From Deltaproteobacteria bacterium (GTDB lineage: Bacteria; Myxococcota_A; UBA9160; UBA4427): 64,000 bases of DNA. Below, one piece after another: positions 55,171 to 64,000 of the stretch (its first letter is position 1; each line of letters starts with the position of its first letter). The notes under the pieces were generated by a model. That model was not told the origin of the DNA and ran no database searches. It saw only the letters and a list, made by a program, of their open reading frames with translations. The stretch lies in contig JAJDAO010000078.1 in assembly GCA_029261835.1 (NCBI GenBank), forward strand, positions 186,001 through 250,000, in the 5' to 3' direction. The position numbers and the translations under genes were made by a program.

Positions 55171-55985
55171 GAGGAAGGCCCGAGGGCGACCCGCGAGCTC
55201 GAGTGCGCAGGCCAGGTTCACCACGACAGATGGTTTGGGTACCGAATCACCCCCCCGCGTCGGGTCAGGCAACGAGACAGCAGGCGACCTGCAGCGAGAG
55301 GAAGACACGCGATGAATATGTCGCGGGCTGCGAGCCGCTGGGCTCGGCCCCCTAACGGATGGCTGCCAAGCAGAACCTAGCGGGAGGAGTGAATTCCACG
55401 TCCAGCGCTCTCTCGCAGCTCGGCTGCGCCGTTGTCCGGCTGACGACTGGATCACCTGCAACACCCGTCGTCGCGGACGTTCGTCGACGGCGCAAGATAG
55501 CCCTGCATTCACCCGCGATACGTCGCCTCCGGTGCGTGCCTTCTGCCGGCGCCGCCGCAGTGACCGGCACTCGATTGCGCTCGCCCATTGCTCATCGCAC
55601 ACGAGACGATCGGACGAGCGGCCGGGTCTCGGCGATGAGCGCTTGCTCCCGCGGGAAACACAGGCGGGTGAGTACCATCGTGCTCGCCGCCGTGAGGGCA
55701 CTGACCCGACTCTGGAGATCCGATCTCTGCCATGTATACTCGAATTTTCTGCTGGGGGACGTCGGCCAAAGGTGCGTTGCATTGAGCCGAGGGCTGCATT
55801 GTTGGACTTCAGACTCGACCGGGCAACTTCTGTCTTCTGAGAGTGCGAGATAAGAGTAGAGTAAGGTTAGTTAAGAGTCGGAGACAGGTCCGCGAGCCGC
55901 GAGTCGGAAGTTGTATCAGCCAGCCAGCAGCCGCTGAATGTTTGGCAAGCTTGGCCAACAAAAAAGAAACTTGGAGGTCCGCTCG
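55171..55985. other. 815-bp spacer with no convincing gene
   Basis: Frames of up to about 160 codons are open on both strands, but composition and ribosome sites do not support any as genes. A TATACT box at 55735-55740 could serve the downstream secreted protein, though no matched -35 is visible. The last 130 bases are purine-rich and AT-richer, consistent with a long leader for the next gene. Confidence 0.5.
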
Positions 55986-56993
55986 ATGAGCTTCATGAAG
56001 ACTCTCACCCTATTGGCCGTGTGTGGTGCTGCCGTAATCGGATACGCGATGGAGGCGGCCGCCGGTGCAGGTGGCGAACCCGGCACGGGCTTCGTCGGCG
56101 ATTTTGACGGCGACAACAAGTCAGACATCCTTTGGCGGAACACCGGTGGTACCGCGATCGCGGTCTGGATCATGGATGGCAACACTCAGCAGAGCGCCGG
56201 TGTCATGGCGGACCCGGGCGCTGACTGGCATATCCGCGGCGTGGCAGATGTCGATGGCGACAACAAGTCGGACGTGATCTGGCAGAACGACAGCGGCTTG
56301 CCGGTTGCTTGGCTCATGAACGGCACGGCGATCGACTCAGTGGGCGTGCTGAACAACAGCCCCGGCTCCGATTGGGTGATCGTGGCGAGTGGTGACTTCG
56401 ATGGAGACACCAAGTCGGATCTGCTGTGGCGCCGCACATCGGATGGCTTCGTCGCGATCTGGCGAATGGATGGGCTTACGCGCCTGGGCGCGGGCGTGTT
56501 CGACAGCCCGGGCGCCGAGTTCGTCGTACGCGGCACCGGCGACTTCAACAAGGATGGCAACGCCGATGTCCTGTGGCAGAACACCACTGAGGGCTACGGA
56601 TTTACCTGGCTCATGTCGGGCACGAGCCTGAGCGGCTGGGGCGTACTCGGCCACAACCCGGGCACCGACTGGGATCTTGCTCTCGCGGCTGATCTGAATA
56701 CCGACCAGAACAGCGATCTCATCTGGCGCCACAAGACAAACGGCATCATTGGCCTGTGGCTGATGGACAACACGCTGGCAATCAGCTCCTCGGGTGTCCT
56801 CGCCAGCCCGGGAGCCGACTGGCACCTGCTGAGCTCCAACCATTTTGGTGGCGCGACGACGGACTCCGACATCTTGCTTCAGAACGACAACGGGCACGGC
56901 TTCTTGTGGTTCATGGAGGGAGTCTCGCGAGCGAGCTTCGGCTCGCTAGGCAACCCCGGTGTGGTTTGGGCTATCAAGAACGGTGGCGAGTAG
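55986..56993 (+). CDS. Secreted VCBS/FG-GAP six-repeat protein
   Basis: 335 residues from the ATG at 55986, with a strong GGAGG 8 bases upstream. Signal peptide KTLTLLAVCGAAVIGYAMEAAA, then six units of about 49 residues, each starting with a Dx(D/N)xDxxSD calcium-type loop and a Trp: DFDGDNKSDILW, DVDGDNKSDVIW, DFDGDTKSDLLW, DFNKDGNADVLW, DLNTDQNSDLIW, and a degenerate last copy. Each ends in a PGADWHIRG-like strand. Predicted: a six-bladed propeller. No anchor domain, so it may be released or bound to surface glycan. A long leader and a clean terminator suggest a single, strongly expressed transcript. Confidence 0.85.
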   Translation: MSFMKTLTLLAVCGAAVIGYAMEAAAGAGGEPGTGFVGDFDGDNKSDILWRNTGGTAIAVWIMDGNTQQSAGVMADPGADWHIRGVADVDGDNKSDVIWQNDSGLPVAWLMNGTAIDSVGVLNNSPGSDWVIVASGDFDGDTKSDLLWRRTSDGFVAIWRMDGLTRLGAGVFDSPGAEFVVRGTGDFNKDGNADVLWQNTTEGYGFTWLMSGTSLSGWGVLGHNPGTDWDLALAADLNTDQNSDLIWRHKTNGIIGLWLMDNTLAISSSGVLASPGADWHLLSSNHFGGATTDSDILLQNDNGHGFLWFMEGVSRASFGSLGNPGVVWAIKNGGE

Positions 56994-57022
56994 CCTGACC
57001 TCAGCCTGAGGCTGGATTTCGG

Positions 57023-57056
57023 AAACTCCCCGGCCGGGACACTGGCCGGGGAGTTT
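57023..57056 (+). terminator. Intrinsic terminator of the six-repeat secreted protein gene
   Basis: AAACTCCCCGGCC pairs perfectly with GGCCGGGGAGTTT around an 8-base loop, 30 bases after the stop codon. The stem ends in three T and is followed by CTGC, so the T-run is short. Because it is symmetrical (A-run on the other side), it could also serve the convergent mfd transcript. Confidence 0.8.
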
Positions 57057-57125
57057 CTGCATCTGGCCGCACGTGGACCGCATAGCCGCCGCCCGCGCCT
57101 CGCCAGATTCGGAGATGCGCGCAGC

Positions 57126-60100
57126 TCAAGGGGTCGCGAGCCGCTTCAGCATCGCGCGTGCGGCCTCGAAGAGCGCCGGGGCGCCGCCCGCCGGTGCGGG
57201 ACCATAGATCTTGTGATCGGGTGTCACGCGCATGCCCGCCGTCTGGCTGAGGATCTCCATCAGGCGCTGGGGCTCGATCTGGCTGCTCTCCGCCACACCC
57301 AAGACGATCTCACCTCGCATGAGTTCCACCGTCACGATGCCGAGCCTGCGCGCCAGGATCTTCAGTCGGATCACCTGGAGCAGATTCTCCGCCTCGCCGG
57401 GTAGCGCGCCGTAGCGATCGAGCAGCTCGTCGCGAATGAGCGCCAGCTCGTCGCCGTCTCGCGCGCTCGAGAGGCGCTTGTAGAGCACCAGCCGCTGACT
57501 CACCTCCGGCACGTAGTCGTCCGGCAGCCGCGCGGCCACCGGCAGACGAATCTCGGGATCGATCAGCTGCTCGTGTACGTTGCCCCGCAGCTCTTCGATG
57601 GTCTGCTCGAGCATCTCCATGTAGGTCTCGTAGCCGACACTTCGCAGGTTGCCCGATTGCTCGCTGCCGAGGAGATCACCGGCGCCGCGGATCTCGAGGT
57701 CCATGCTGGCCAGACGAAAGCCGCTGCCGAGTTCGCTCAGGTCCTGGATGGCCTCGAGCCGCCGCTGCGCGTCACCCGCCAGCTCGCCCAAGCCAGCGGG
57801 GAGGAGCAGGTACGCGTAGGCGCGGTGATTGCTGCGCCCCACTCTGCCGCGAAGCTGGTAGAGCTGGGCCAGGCCCAGCGTATCGGCGCGATTGATCAGG
57901 ATCGTGTTGGCGCGCGGAATGTCGAGGCCGCTCTCGATGATGGTGGTGCAGAGCAGCACGTCGCCCTCGCCGCGCAGGAAGGCGTGCATGCGATCCTCGA
58001 GCGCGCGCTCCTTCATCTGCCCGTGGGCAATGATGACCCTCACCTCGGGCACCACACGCTCGAGCATCTCCGCCACGCTCCCGATGGTCACCACCCGGTT
58101 GTGGAGGAAGAAGATCTGTCCGCCGCGCCGCACCTCGCGCAGGATCGCCTCGCGCACGAGTGACTCGCTCATGCGGCAGATCTGCGTCCGTACCGCCAGG
58201 CGATCGGCCGGCGGTGTGTCGATCACGGACAAATCACGCAGCCCGGTGAAGGCCATTTGGAGCGTGCGCGGAATAGGGGTGGCGGTCAGTGTCACGACGT
58301 CGACCGTCTTGCGCAGCCGCTTGATGCGCTCCTTGTGGGCCACGCCGAAGCGTTGCTCTTCATCGACGACCAGCAGACCGAGATCGCGGAACTGGACGTT
58401 CTTGTGCAGAATGCGGTGCGTGGCAACTACGATGTCGACGCGCCCGCTGGCCAGGCCCTCGAGGACCTCGCGCGACTCCTTGGGGCCACGAAAGCGCGAC
58501 AGCATCTCGACCTTGATGGGATAGCCGGCGAAGCGCCTCTCGAATGTCTCGAAGTGCTGCTGGCACAGCACCGTCGTCGGTACCAGGATCGCCACCTGCT
58601 TGCCATCCATGGCAGCTCGAAAGGCCGCGCGGATCGCGACCTCCGTCTTGCCGTAGCCCACATCGCCGCACACCAGGCGGTCCATCGGTTTGGGCTTTTG
58701 CATGTCGGCCAGCACTTCGTCGATGGCGGCGCTCTGGTCAGGCGTCTCCTCGTACTCGAAAGCGCCTTCGAACTCCTCGAAGTAGCCGTCGCGCGCGGAG
58801 AAGGCGAAGCCCTCGGCGAGCGCGCGCGTGGCGTGCAGCGCCAGCAGCTCCTTCGCCATGTTGCGCAGGCTCTTCTTCACCTTCTTCTTGGCCCGCTGCC
58901 AAGTCTCTCCGCCGAGGCGGTCGAGCCGCGGCGCCGCACCCTCGAATGCGCCGTAGCGCTGCACTCGATCCAATCGATGCACGGGCAGGAAGAACTTGTC
59001 CCCACCGCTGTACTCGATGCAGAGCAGCTCGCTCTCGAGCCCGCCCGCCACCAGAGCCATCAGTCCGCGGTAGATCCCGATGCCATGCTCGGCGTGCACG
59101 AGGTGATCGCCCGGCGCGAGCTGGCCCAATCCCTCGACCGCGGCCCCCTCCCGCCAGCCGCTGCGTTGCCTGCGCCGCTCGCGCTTGCCGAAGATCTCCT
59201 CCTCGGTCACCACGGCGAGCCGCGCAAGCGGCAGACTGAAGCCCTCCGAGAGAGGAGCGATACGGATTTCGAGGCGTCCGGGCAGCGACCAGCGCCAGAC
59301 CGGACGTGGATCGCCAATTGTGCTCGACTGGATGCCGTACTGAGACAGCAGGTCTTTCAGGCGCTCGGCAGCGGAGAGCGACGCCACCGTGATGACCACG
59401 CGCCAGTGCTCGAGCAGCCAGTCCGCCAGCTCGTCTGCGAGTGGCGACAGCGCGTGCTCGTGCGTGCGGCTTTCGGCCAGTCGGCGTCCCAGCTCGACAT
59501 GGTCCGCGGTCGTGACGGCGATCCGCTCGCCCCCGTCCCGACCGTCGAGGATGTCGATACGCTCGAGCGCGACCGCGCGCCGCCGCCGCAGCTCGTCGTC
59601 GATGTCTTCGGGGCGCACGAGCAGCTCGCTCGCGGGTGCACTCGGCCGCCCGCCCTCGAGCGCGGCAGCTTGCCCCTCGACGGCCTCGTCGTAGTAATGC
59701 GTCAGACGGGCGCGCCCGCCCTCGGGGTCGTCGAGGATCACCAGCGTGTCCTCGGGCACGAAGTCGAGAGCCCGCTCCTGTGCGGGCTGGAGATAGGGCG
59801 CCAGAGCTTCCGCGCCCGGCGGCACGTGGCCGCGCAGCAGCGAGTCGATCAGCGCAGCGACCACACCGCCGTCGATCCCCTGCTCGTCGGCGAGCTGGCG
59901 AAGCGCGTCACCCCGCTCGATCACGAGCGAGCGGTCGAATAGCAGCTCACGCGGCGGCGGGGCGACGGTGTGATTCAGCTTTGCCTGCGATCGCTGGCTG
60001 GCCGGATCGAAGTCGCGGATCGAGTCGACCTCATCGCCGAACAGCTCAACCCGCACAGGCTGGCGGCGGTGCGGGGGAAAGAAATCCACGATGCCGCCCC

Positions 60101-60716
60101 GCACGGCAATCTCCCCCGGCTCCTCGACAAGCGGCATTCGGCTATACCCGATGCCAATCAGTGTCGAGACCAACTCGTCGCGGTCGATCGTCTGTGCCAC
60201 GGCGATCTCGATCGTGCGCGCCCGCAGCGCGTCGCGGGAGGGCACGCGGAGCGCCAGCGCGCTCCAGTCGCTCACCACAATCGACGCCGCTTCACTCTCG
60301 CTCTGCTCCGCGTCTCGCAGCCAGCGATGGAGGACGTCCATGCGCTGTGTGACGACGAATGGCTGGGGGGAGAAGCGGTCGTAGGGAAGCGTGTCGTGAC
60401 GCGGGAAGCGTCGCAGGCGGGCTGATTCATCGCGCTCACCCAGCAGACTGCGCAGATCTTCCAGCAGGCGGTCGCCGCTCTTCGCGCCCGCGCTCAGGAG
60501 CAACACGGGCCGCCCAGCATGCGCGCGGATCAGCTCTGCCGCCATCAGCGCGCGCGTACCACCACGCAGCCCCGTCAGTCGCACGGGCCCCGCGCGCGCC
60601 ATCACGCGGTCCGCCAACTCTCTCAGGGCGTCCTCTGCGAGCCGCTTTCTCGCCACCCTCTCCTCGCTTGCTCCTCGCTTGCGTTCCCGAAACGCAGAAA
60701 GGCCCGGCGCACTCAA
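57126..60716 (-). CDS. mfd: Transcription-repair coupling factor
   Basis: 1196 residues from a TTG, full length. The N-terminal UvrB-like module includes RFPRHDTLPYDRFSPQ and EEPGEIAVRGGIVDFFPP. The RNA-polymerase interaction region (LAPGDHLVHAEHGIGIYRGL... LLCIEYSGGDKFFLPVHRLDRVQRY) follows. The translocase has Walker A VCGDVGYGKTEVAIRAAF, the DEEQ box LLVVDEEQRFGV, TATPIPRTLQMAF and the helicase motif VI region QLYQLRGRVGRSNHRAYAYL. The C-terminal TRCF domain ends near SQTAGMRVTPDHKIY. Mfd removes stalled RNA polymerase and recruits UvrA. It is convergent with the gene to its left. Confidence 0.96.
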   Translation of the reverse strand: MSAPGLSAFRERKRGASEERVARKRLAEDALRELADRVMARAGPVRLTGLRGGTRALMAAELIRAHAGRPVLLLSAGAKSGDRLLEDLRSLLGERDESARLRRFPRHDTLPYDRFSPQPFVVTQRMDVLHRWLRDAEQSESEAASIVVSDWSALALRVPSRDALRARTIEIAVAQTIDRDELVSTLIGIGYSRMPLVEEPGEIAVRGGIVDFFPPHRRQPVRVELFGDEVDSIRDFDPASQRSQAKLNHTVAPPPRELLFDRSLVIERGDALRQLADEQGIDGGVVAALIDSLLRGHVPPGAEALAPYLQPAQERALDFVPEDTLVILDDPEGGRARLTHYYDEAVEGQAAALEGGRPSAPASELLVRPEDIDDELRRRRAVALERIDILDGRDGGERIAVTTADHVELGRRLAESRTHEHALSPLADELADWLLEHWRVVITVASLSAAERLKDLLSQYGIQSSTIGDPRPVWRWSLPGRLEIRIAPLSEGFSLPLARLAVVTEEEIFGKRERRRQRSGWREGAAVEGLGQLAPGDHLVHAEHGIGIYRGLMALVAGGLESELLCIEYSGGDKFFLPVHRLDRVQRYGAFEGAAPRLDRLGGETWQRAKKKVKKSLRNMAKELLALHATRALAEGFAFSARDGYFEEFEGAFEYEETPDQSAAIDEVLADMQKPKPMDRLVCGDVGYGKTEVAIRAAFRAAMDGKQVAILVPTTVLCQQHFETFERRFAGYPIKVEMLSRFRGPKESREVLEGLASGRVDIVVATHRILHKNVQFRDLGLLVVDEEQRFGVAHKERIKRLRKTVDVVTLTATPIPRTLQMAFTGLRDLSVIDTPPADRLAVRTQICRMSESLVREAILREVRRGGQIFFLHNRVVTIGSVAEMLERVVPEVRVIIAHGQMKERALEDRMHAFLRGEGDVLLCTTIIESGLDIPRANTILINRADTLGLAQLYQLRGRVGRSNHRAYAYLLLPAGLGELAGDAQRRLEAIQDLSELGSGFRLASMDLEIRGAGDLLGSEQSGNLRSVGYETYMEMLEQTIEELRGNVHEQLIDPEIRLPVAARLPDDYVPEVSQRLVLYKRLSSARDGDELALIRDELLDRYGALPGEAENLLQVIRLKILARRLGIVTVELMRGEIVLGVAESSQIEPQRLMEILSQTAGMRVTPDHKIYGPAPAGGAPALFEAARAMLKRLATP

Positions 60717-60807
60717 CCGGGGGTGGGGGTGCGCGGGCGAAGACGGCGCTCAGTGTAGCTGAGCTGGCGGCGTTCTTCGCTTCGCCGCGCGCGCCCAGCG
60801 AGTCGGC

Positions 60808-61968
60808 TCAGGGCGACCTCAGCTCGGCCAAGAAGACGCCTGTTCGCCTCGCGATGCTCGACCAGGCGTGGTGTTGCTCGAGCCGCCGACGCGCATTGCG
60901 TCCCAGTCTTTCAGATAGCTCAGTGTCGTTCGTCAGCCGTTCGATTGCGCTGACGAGCTCGCCGCTGTGCGCGCCCCGTTCGAGCAGCCAGGCAGAGCGC
61001 TCGTGCTCGAGCCCGCCGGCGACATTCTCGAACGCGACGATGGGACGGGCCGCCTCCATGTAGTTGAGCAGCTTGACGGGAAAGCCGCCGGGCCGGCGTC
61101 TGGTGAGAACCAGCACACGCGCCGCGTGGCAGAGCAGTCGCATCTGCTCGAAGTGCGACACCGTTACACGACGCAGCCTTCCGAGTGCAACACCGCCGAG
61201 TCGCCGGCCGGATCTCGGGTCGTGGCTGGCGAGTACCACCGGCGGAGCGGAGCTTGGCAGACGCTCGGCCGCACGAGCCAGCAGATCGAGGTCTTGGTAG
61301 CGATCGAGGTTGCCACTGTAGAGGACGAAATCGCCGAGCCGCAGACCAAGCCGCTGGCACAGCTCGCGCTGCGCCTCGCGCCCAGGTGCTGGGGCCGGGT
61401 CGAGCCCGGGCGGGATAACGGCGATCGGAGCCTGCGTCATCGGTGCCAGCTCGCGTCGCGCCTCCTCGCACAGCGCGATGATGCCGTCCGCACGCCGGGC
61501 GATCGAGCGGTCGACCGCCCGGCCCACGCGGTCGAGCAGCGGCCCGGCACGCTCCGGGCCGTAGGCGGACAGCTCGTGACGCAGCAGCGTGTGGGCCACA
61601 TAGACCACCGGCACGCGCGTCTGGCCGCGGGCCGCGAGCGCAATCAGTGCCGCCTCGGCGTTGTGCGCCAAGGCGACGTCGAAACGCGCGCGCGCCGCCT
61701 CGCGGCGGTAGCGGGCGAGAAGCGCGGCGTCGGCCAATGGCTTGCCCCACTGCGGGCCCGAGCGCATGGCCCGCGGCGCCGTCCAACGGGCAGTCGCTGC
61801 CAGCTCGAGGTCTCGCGGTGGCTCGCCCATGCCACGCCCGTAGCTAAACAGAACAGGCCGGTGCCCCGCGTTCATGAGTGCGCGCGCCTGCTCGGCAACG
61901 AAGATCTGCGAGCCTTGCGGATAGGGAAAGGGGAATGCCCCGAGCAGCGCCAGCCGCGTGCCCACCAC
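60808..61968 (-). CDS. Family 4-type glycosyltransferase
   Basis: 386 residues from a GTG. GT-B fold: N-terminal GAFPFPYPQGSQIFVAEQARALMNAGHRPVLFSYG, middle ARRADGIIALCEEARRELAPM...IAVIPPGLDPAPAP, and C-terminal FVLYSGNLDRYQDLDLLARAAERLP and PGGFPVKLLNYMEAARPIVAFENVAGGLEH, carrying the donor-binding Glu. The acceptor is unknown. It lies 6 bases downstream of the GT2 gene on the same strand, in a three-gene operon with the phosphatase-like gene. Confidence 0.88.
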   Translation of the reverse strand: MVGTRLALLGAFPFPYPQGSQIFVAEQARALMNAGHRPVLFSYGRGMGEPPRDLELAATARWTAPRAMRSGPQWGKPLADAALLARYRREAARARFDVALAHNAEAALIALAARGQTRVPVVYVAHTLLRHELSAYGPERAGPLLDRVGRAVDRSIARRADGIIALCEEARRELAPMTQAPIAVIPPGLDPAPAPGREAQRELCQRLGLRLGDFVLYSGNLDRYQDLDLLARAAERLPSSAPPVVLASHDPRSGRRLGGVALGRLRRVTVSHFEQMRLLCHAARVLVLTRRRPGGFPVKLLNYMEAARPIVAFENVAGGLEHERSAWLLERGAHSGELVSAIERLTNDTELSERLGRNARRRLEQHHAWSSIARRTGVFLAELRSP

Positions 61969-61974
61969 CGCCTA

Positions 61975-62745
61975 CTAGCCCGGCTCCGCCTCGGAGGCCT
62001 CGCGCGATCTCGGCTCCCGCTCGAAGCTCCGAAGCTCCCGGTAGAGGCTCGAGAGCTCGGTCGCTGCCCGCCAGAGCACTCTGGGGTGAGCACCGGTCTG
62101 CCGTCCGTGGCGTCGCCGTCGGTGCCCGACCGGCACCTGGTGGATGCGGAAGCCCGAGGCGCGTGCGCGTACGAGAATCTCGGTGTTGATGAAAGCGCCG
62201 ACCGAAGCGAGCGGGATGGCGTCGACCACACGGCGGTGGAACACCTTGAACGCGCAGTCGATGTCCCGAATCCGCAGGCCGAAGAGTGCGCCCACCAGCC
62301 ATCCCCAGCCGCCAGCAATCAGCAGCCTCGGCCACGGGTCACAGCGCGGCGAGCGGTAGCCCGCCACGATGTCGAAGTCACCCGTGTGGGCGAGCAGCTT
62401 CACGATTTCGCCGAGATCGAATTGCAGATCCGCGTCACAGAAGAAGACGAGCTCACCGCGTGCCTCCGCCAAGCCGGACCGCAGTGCCGCCCCGTAGCCA
62501 CTGTTGCGCGCGTGCCGCACACCGCGCACGCGCTCATCGCGTTGGCACCAGCTGGCGATGATCTCGCCACTGCCATCGCGCGAACCGTCGTCCACCACCA
62601 CGATCTCGAAGTCGTCGGCGAGCCTCGCACCGATGCGGCATGCGCTCGCGATCACCTCGTCGATGTTCTGCGCCTCGTCGAAGACCGGAAACACGAACGA
62701 GAGCTCGGGCCGCTCGCTGTGGAGGAATGCTGCCGGCTGACTCAT
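61975..62745 (-). CDS. Polyprenyl-phosphate-type family 2 glycosyltransferase
   Basis: 256 residues. GT2 of the dolichol/undecaprenyl-phosphate mannose synthase kind: LSFVFPVFDEAQNIDEVI, FEIVVVDDGSRDGSGEI, LVFFCDADLQFDLGEI with DxD, and GLRIRDIDCAFKVFHR. There is no long membrane tail, so it is the soluble or peripheral form. It likely charges undecaprenyl phosphate with a sugar for a GT-C enzyme. The ATG overlaps the upstream stop by 4 bases. Confidence 0.9.
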   Translation of the reverse strand: MSQPAAFLHSERPELSFVFPVFDEAQNIDEVIASACRIGARLADDFEIVVVDDGSRDGSGEIIASWCQRDERVRGVRHARNSGYGAALRSGLAEARGELVFFCDADLQFDLGEIVKLLAHTGDFDIVAGYRSPRCDPWPRLLIAGGWGWLVGALFGLRIRDIDCAFKVFHRRVVDAIPLASVGAFINTEILVRARASGFRIHQVPVGHRRRRHGRQTGAHPRVLWRAATELSSLYRELRSFEREPRSREASEAEPG

Positions 62746-64000
62746 TCGATGTACCCGAGGGCGCGCAGGCGTGCCACCACGCGCGCGTCCTCCTCTTCGC
62801 TATAGGGCATGGGCTGGCCGCTTGCGCCGGACCGCCCGTCGGGTGACCACGTGAGCCCCATTGCCTGCGCGATCAGCGGTGCGATCTCGGTTAGCGACGC
62901 GGGGGCCAACCGCCGTGCTCGCTCGAGGCTCGCGCCGGCACCGGTGGCGATGAAGATGCCGTCTGCCCGGTGCGTGCCGTTCATCCCCCGCCCACGTCCA
63001 CCCGCCAGCTCCGCGTCCGTCAGAGTACGGATCGCGTTGGCGTCGCGTTCCTTGCTGCCGCCTCGAGCGCCCCACTGCGTGGGCACCAGTGAGAGACCGT
63101 AGCCCTCATCGAACCCCAGCTCGACCACGATGTCCGGTGCGCGCTCCACGAAGGGGCCGCGATAGACCTCCTCGCGACGCTGGGCGCGCGCGACGACGCG
63201 CCCCGCGCCGGGAAGGCGCCAGTCGAGCAGCACCTGGATGACGCGATCGCGAGTGGGTTCGTAGTCCTCGGGATCGACGCAGCCCTGCGCCTCGCGGCCC
63301 CGGAGATTGATCCAGACGCCCGGCTGTGTGTTGGCCTCTTCGCAGAACGCTCGCGTGCGCGTCCAGTCCATGCCGGCGAAGCGCGCTGCGCTCTCGACCC
63401 GCGCCGCCGCGGAGCGGGCGCGACGAAAGATCCGCTGCGCCAGCCGCGCGGGAAGCAGGCGCAGGCCCAGATCGCGCGCGCGACGCGCCGCATCATCCAA
63501 CGGCAAGCCCCGCGCCGGTCGGCGCGCCAGCAAGCCACACTCCTCCAGCCGCCGGTTCATGTGGATGACGCGCCGCGCCGCGCCCCCCATGCCGTGGTCA
63601 GAGACCACGAGACAGAGGGCGTCTTCGCCATACGCAGCGCGAATCTCACCGCAGGCGACATCGAGCTGTTGGTAGACGGCCGCAATGGCGCCGCGCCGCG
63701 CGGCACTGGCGCTCGGGTCGTGGCGCGGGCTCGCGGCATCGTGGTCTCGCCAGTAGTGATGTCCGACCGTGTCGCTCTCGGAAAAGACGACCGTGACCAG
63801 CTCGGGCCGCCCCGCCGCCGCCATCTCCTCGAGCGCTGTCAGAGCGAAGCGCTTCTTGCGCTCGATCCGCTCGAGCAGCGTCTCGATGGCGCGTTCGTGA
63901 AAGCCGGGGTCGCGCGCACTCTCGTCGAGGTCGGGTCGCATCCACGGCCCCGCTCTCTCGGCAATGCGTCGGTAGAGGGCCGGATCACTCGTCGAATCCG
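62742..64000 (-). CDS. Alkaline-phosphatase-fold (type I phosphodiesterase) protein, N-terminus cut by window edge
   Basis: At least 419 codons, open to the right edge; the N-terminal nucleophile region is outside. Metal-binding landmarks of the alkaline phosphatase superfamily are present: VTVVFSESDTVGHHYW (Asp and His), LCLVVSDHGMGGAARRVIHMN (Asp-His) and NGTHRADGIFIATG (His). This arrangement fits nucleotide pyrophosphatase and phosphoglycerate-mutase-like (AP-type) enzymes. Its substrate is not predictable; the coupling to two glycosyltransferases suggests a lipid- or sugar-phosphate. Confidence 0.85.
   Translation of the reverse strand, partial: DSTSDPALYRRIAERAGPWMRPDLDESARDPGFHERAIETLLERIERKKRFALTALEEMAAAGRPELVTVVFSESDTVGHHYWRDHDAASPRHDPSASAARRGAIAAVYQQLDVACGEIRAAYGEDALCLVVSDHGMGGAARRVIHMNRRLEECGLLARRPARGLPLDDAARRARDLGLRLLPARLAQRIFRRARSAAARVESAARFAGMDWTRTRAFCEEANTQPGVWINLRGREAQGCVDPEDYEPTRDRVIQVLLDWRLPGAGRVVARAQRREEVYRGPFVERAPDIVVELGFDEGYGLSLVPTQWGARGGSKERDANAIRTLTDAELAGGRGRGMNGTHRADGIFIATGAGASLERARRLAPASLTEIAPLIAQAMGLTWSPDGRSGASGQPMPYSEEEDARVVARLRALGYIE

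Noticed and set aside
55359-55853. 164-codon open frame in the 55-kb spacer as a gene
   Set aside because: A GGGAGGAG motif is inside the frame rather than before it, there is no domain, hydrophobic pattern or sensible composition, and another frame on the opposite strand is equally open.
57060-57076. CACGTGGAC as a further parS site
   Set aside because: The left half-site is CCG instead of TTC and the right half has GGACC; only the central hexamer matches.
58257-59942. Plus-strand open frame of 561 codons
   Set aside because: Lies wholly antisense to mfd, whose helicase motifs are unmistakable.
60967-62805. Plus-strand open frame of 612 codons
   Set aside because: Runs antisense across two well-supported glycosyltransferase genes and has no recognisable domain.

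Overview
The window is about 64 kb of GC-rich bacterial chromosome from what looks like the replication-origin region. The evidence is a parA-parB pair with parS sites, the yidC-yidD-rnpA-rpmH block and dnaN-gyrB-gyrA, with gene direction switching near 16.0-16.5 kb. The F-type ATP synthase is in two operons: b'-b-delta-alpha-gamma-beta-epsilon on one strand and atpZ/atpI-like-a-c on the other. It has a b/b' pair. Together with a bactofilin, an exosortase and an MXAN_5187-like protein, this suggests a deltaproteobacterial or myxobacterial-type Gram-negative, or a related uncultured lineage. I cannot name the organism. I saw no rRNA, tRNA, insertion sequence or CRISPR array.
Layout. 1-2.9 kb: a nagA fragment cut by the window edge, a small coiled-coil-rich protein and a secreted FG-GAP protein. 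3.0-9.2 kb (minus): the b/b'/F1 ATP synthase operon. 9.6-16.0 kb (minus): bactofilin, ParB, ParA, RsmG, KhpB/Jag, YidC, YidD, RnpA and L34 (rpmH, 49 aa). 16.0-16.5 kb: the origin-like spacer, with no dnaA beside it. 16.5-27.6 kb (plus): dnaN, gyrB, gyrA, hemL, the F0 operon and tmk; recF is missing from its usual place. 27.5-40.2 kb (minus): a membrane TPR glycosyltransferase-like protein, an SDR, a degenerate CPBP protein, UvrA, a SurA-like isomerase, an LtaS-like sulfatase-fold enzyme, a CDP-alcohol phosphatidyltransferase, and small secreted or cupin proteins.
40.5-55.2 kb is a surface-polysaccharide locus: a family 2 glycosyltransferase, an exosortase-EpsI fusion, a TylF-like methyltransferase, a 1789-residue protein (sulfotransferase, long coiled coil with 22-residue repeats, two glycosyltransferases, zinc ribbon, methyltransferase-like tail), Wzm/Wzt-type ABC export genes between two more methyltransferases, and the heptose-activation pair hddA-hddC. 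An 815-bp stretch without a convincing gene follows. Then come a secreted six-repeat VCBS protein with a clear terminator, mfd, two more glycosyltransferases and an alkaline-phosphatase-fold protein that leaves the window.
The most unusual feature is the 1789-residue protein beside an ABC O-antigen exporter. Its combination of capping-type enzymes with a long repetitive coiled coil recalls the WbdD chain-terminator and ruler, here fused to the chain-building enzymes. Other points of note are the two parS-like sites at the 5' end of an rsmG that has no standard start codon, and the origin region without dnaA or recF.
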